DNA from: JABDPF01 sp036351575
GTDB taxonomy: Bacteria; Pseudomonadota; Gammaproteobacteria; Xanthomonadales; SZUA-36
Direction of reading: 5' to 3'
NCBI GenBank assembly: GCA_036351575.1
Contig: JAZBPJ010000187.1
Coordinates: 1 to 5,633 of the forward strand
DNA: 5,633 bases
Shown one piece after another: positions 5,620 through 5,633 of this stretch (the stretch's first letter is position 1; every line of letters begins with the position of its first letter). The notes beneath the pieces are model-generated. The model did no database searches and was not told the DNA's origin. It saw only the letters and a program-made list of their open reading frames with translations. A program made the position numbers and the translations under genes.

Positions 5620-5633
5620 ATGAAACGAAGTAA
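5620..5633 (+). CDS. Start of a further gene, cut by window edge
   Basis: ATG AAA CGA AGT is preceded by GGGAG (5608-5612) at a 7-base spacing, a good translation start. Only four full codons (MKRS) are visible, a positively charged start that could belong to a signal peptide or to anything else. It lies 62 bases after the dehydrogenase stop on the same strand, so it may be in the same operon. Confidence 0.55.

Overview
The window looks like a chromosomal segment of a GC-rich gammaproteobacterium. The coding parts are strongly G+C-rich, and the HtpX N-terminus (MMRI...) resembles enterobacterial HtpX. The lineage is an inference from protein character only; I cannot name a genus. There is no sign of insertion sequences, integrases, CRISPR, tRNA or rRNA.

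Layout. The left third is read leftward. A lipoprotein zinc protease of family M48 (575-1405) is followed after about 80 bases by htpX (1-494, cut by the window edge), a second M48 protease that sits in the inner membrane. A non-coding stretch of about 570 bases (1406-1972) separates this pair from a rightward APC-family amino-acid permease (1973-3382). The permease converges, with a 3-base gap, on a leftward metallo-beta-lactamase-fold hydrolase (3386-4219). That gene is divergent from a rightward iron-dependent alcohol dehydrogenase (4355-5557). The first codons of another rightward gene (from 5620) lie at the right edge.

The most unusual part is the 1406-1972 gap. It holds a 100-base island with only 23 G/C bases (1701-1800) that carries repeated words and TATAAT-type boxes. 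Leftward from the island is what looks like a small RNA of about 125 nt: a TATAAT box, an exposed CUCCUCCCCC tract, a hairpin with a C-rich loop, and a GC-rich terminator stem followed by eight U. Rightward from the island, just before the permease, is a strong intrinsic terminator hairpin with six U. An upstream segment could pair with its left arm, which is the architecture of a transcription attenuator or riboswitch. Neither element matches a named family that I can recognise.

The two M48 proteases plausibly share a role in envelope protein quality control, one in the inner membrane and one as a lipoprotein probably in the outer membrane. The permease, hydrolase and dehydrogenase do not form an obvious pathway.
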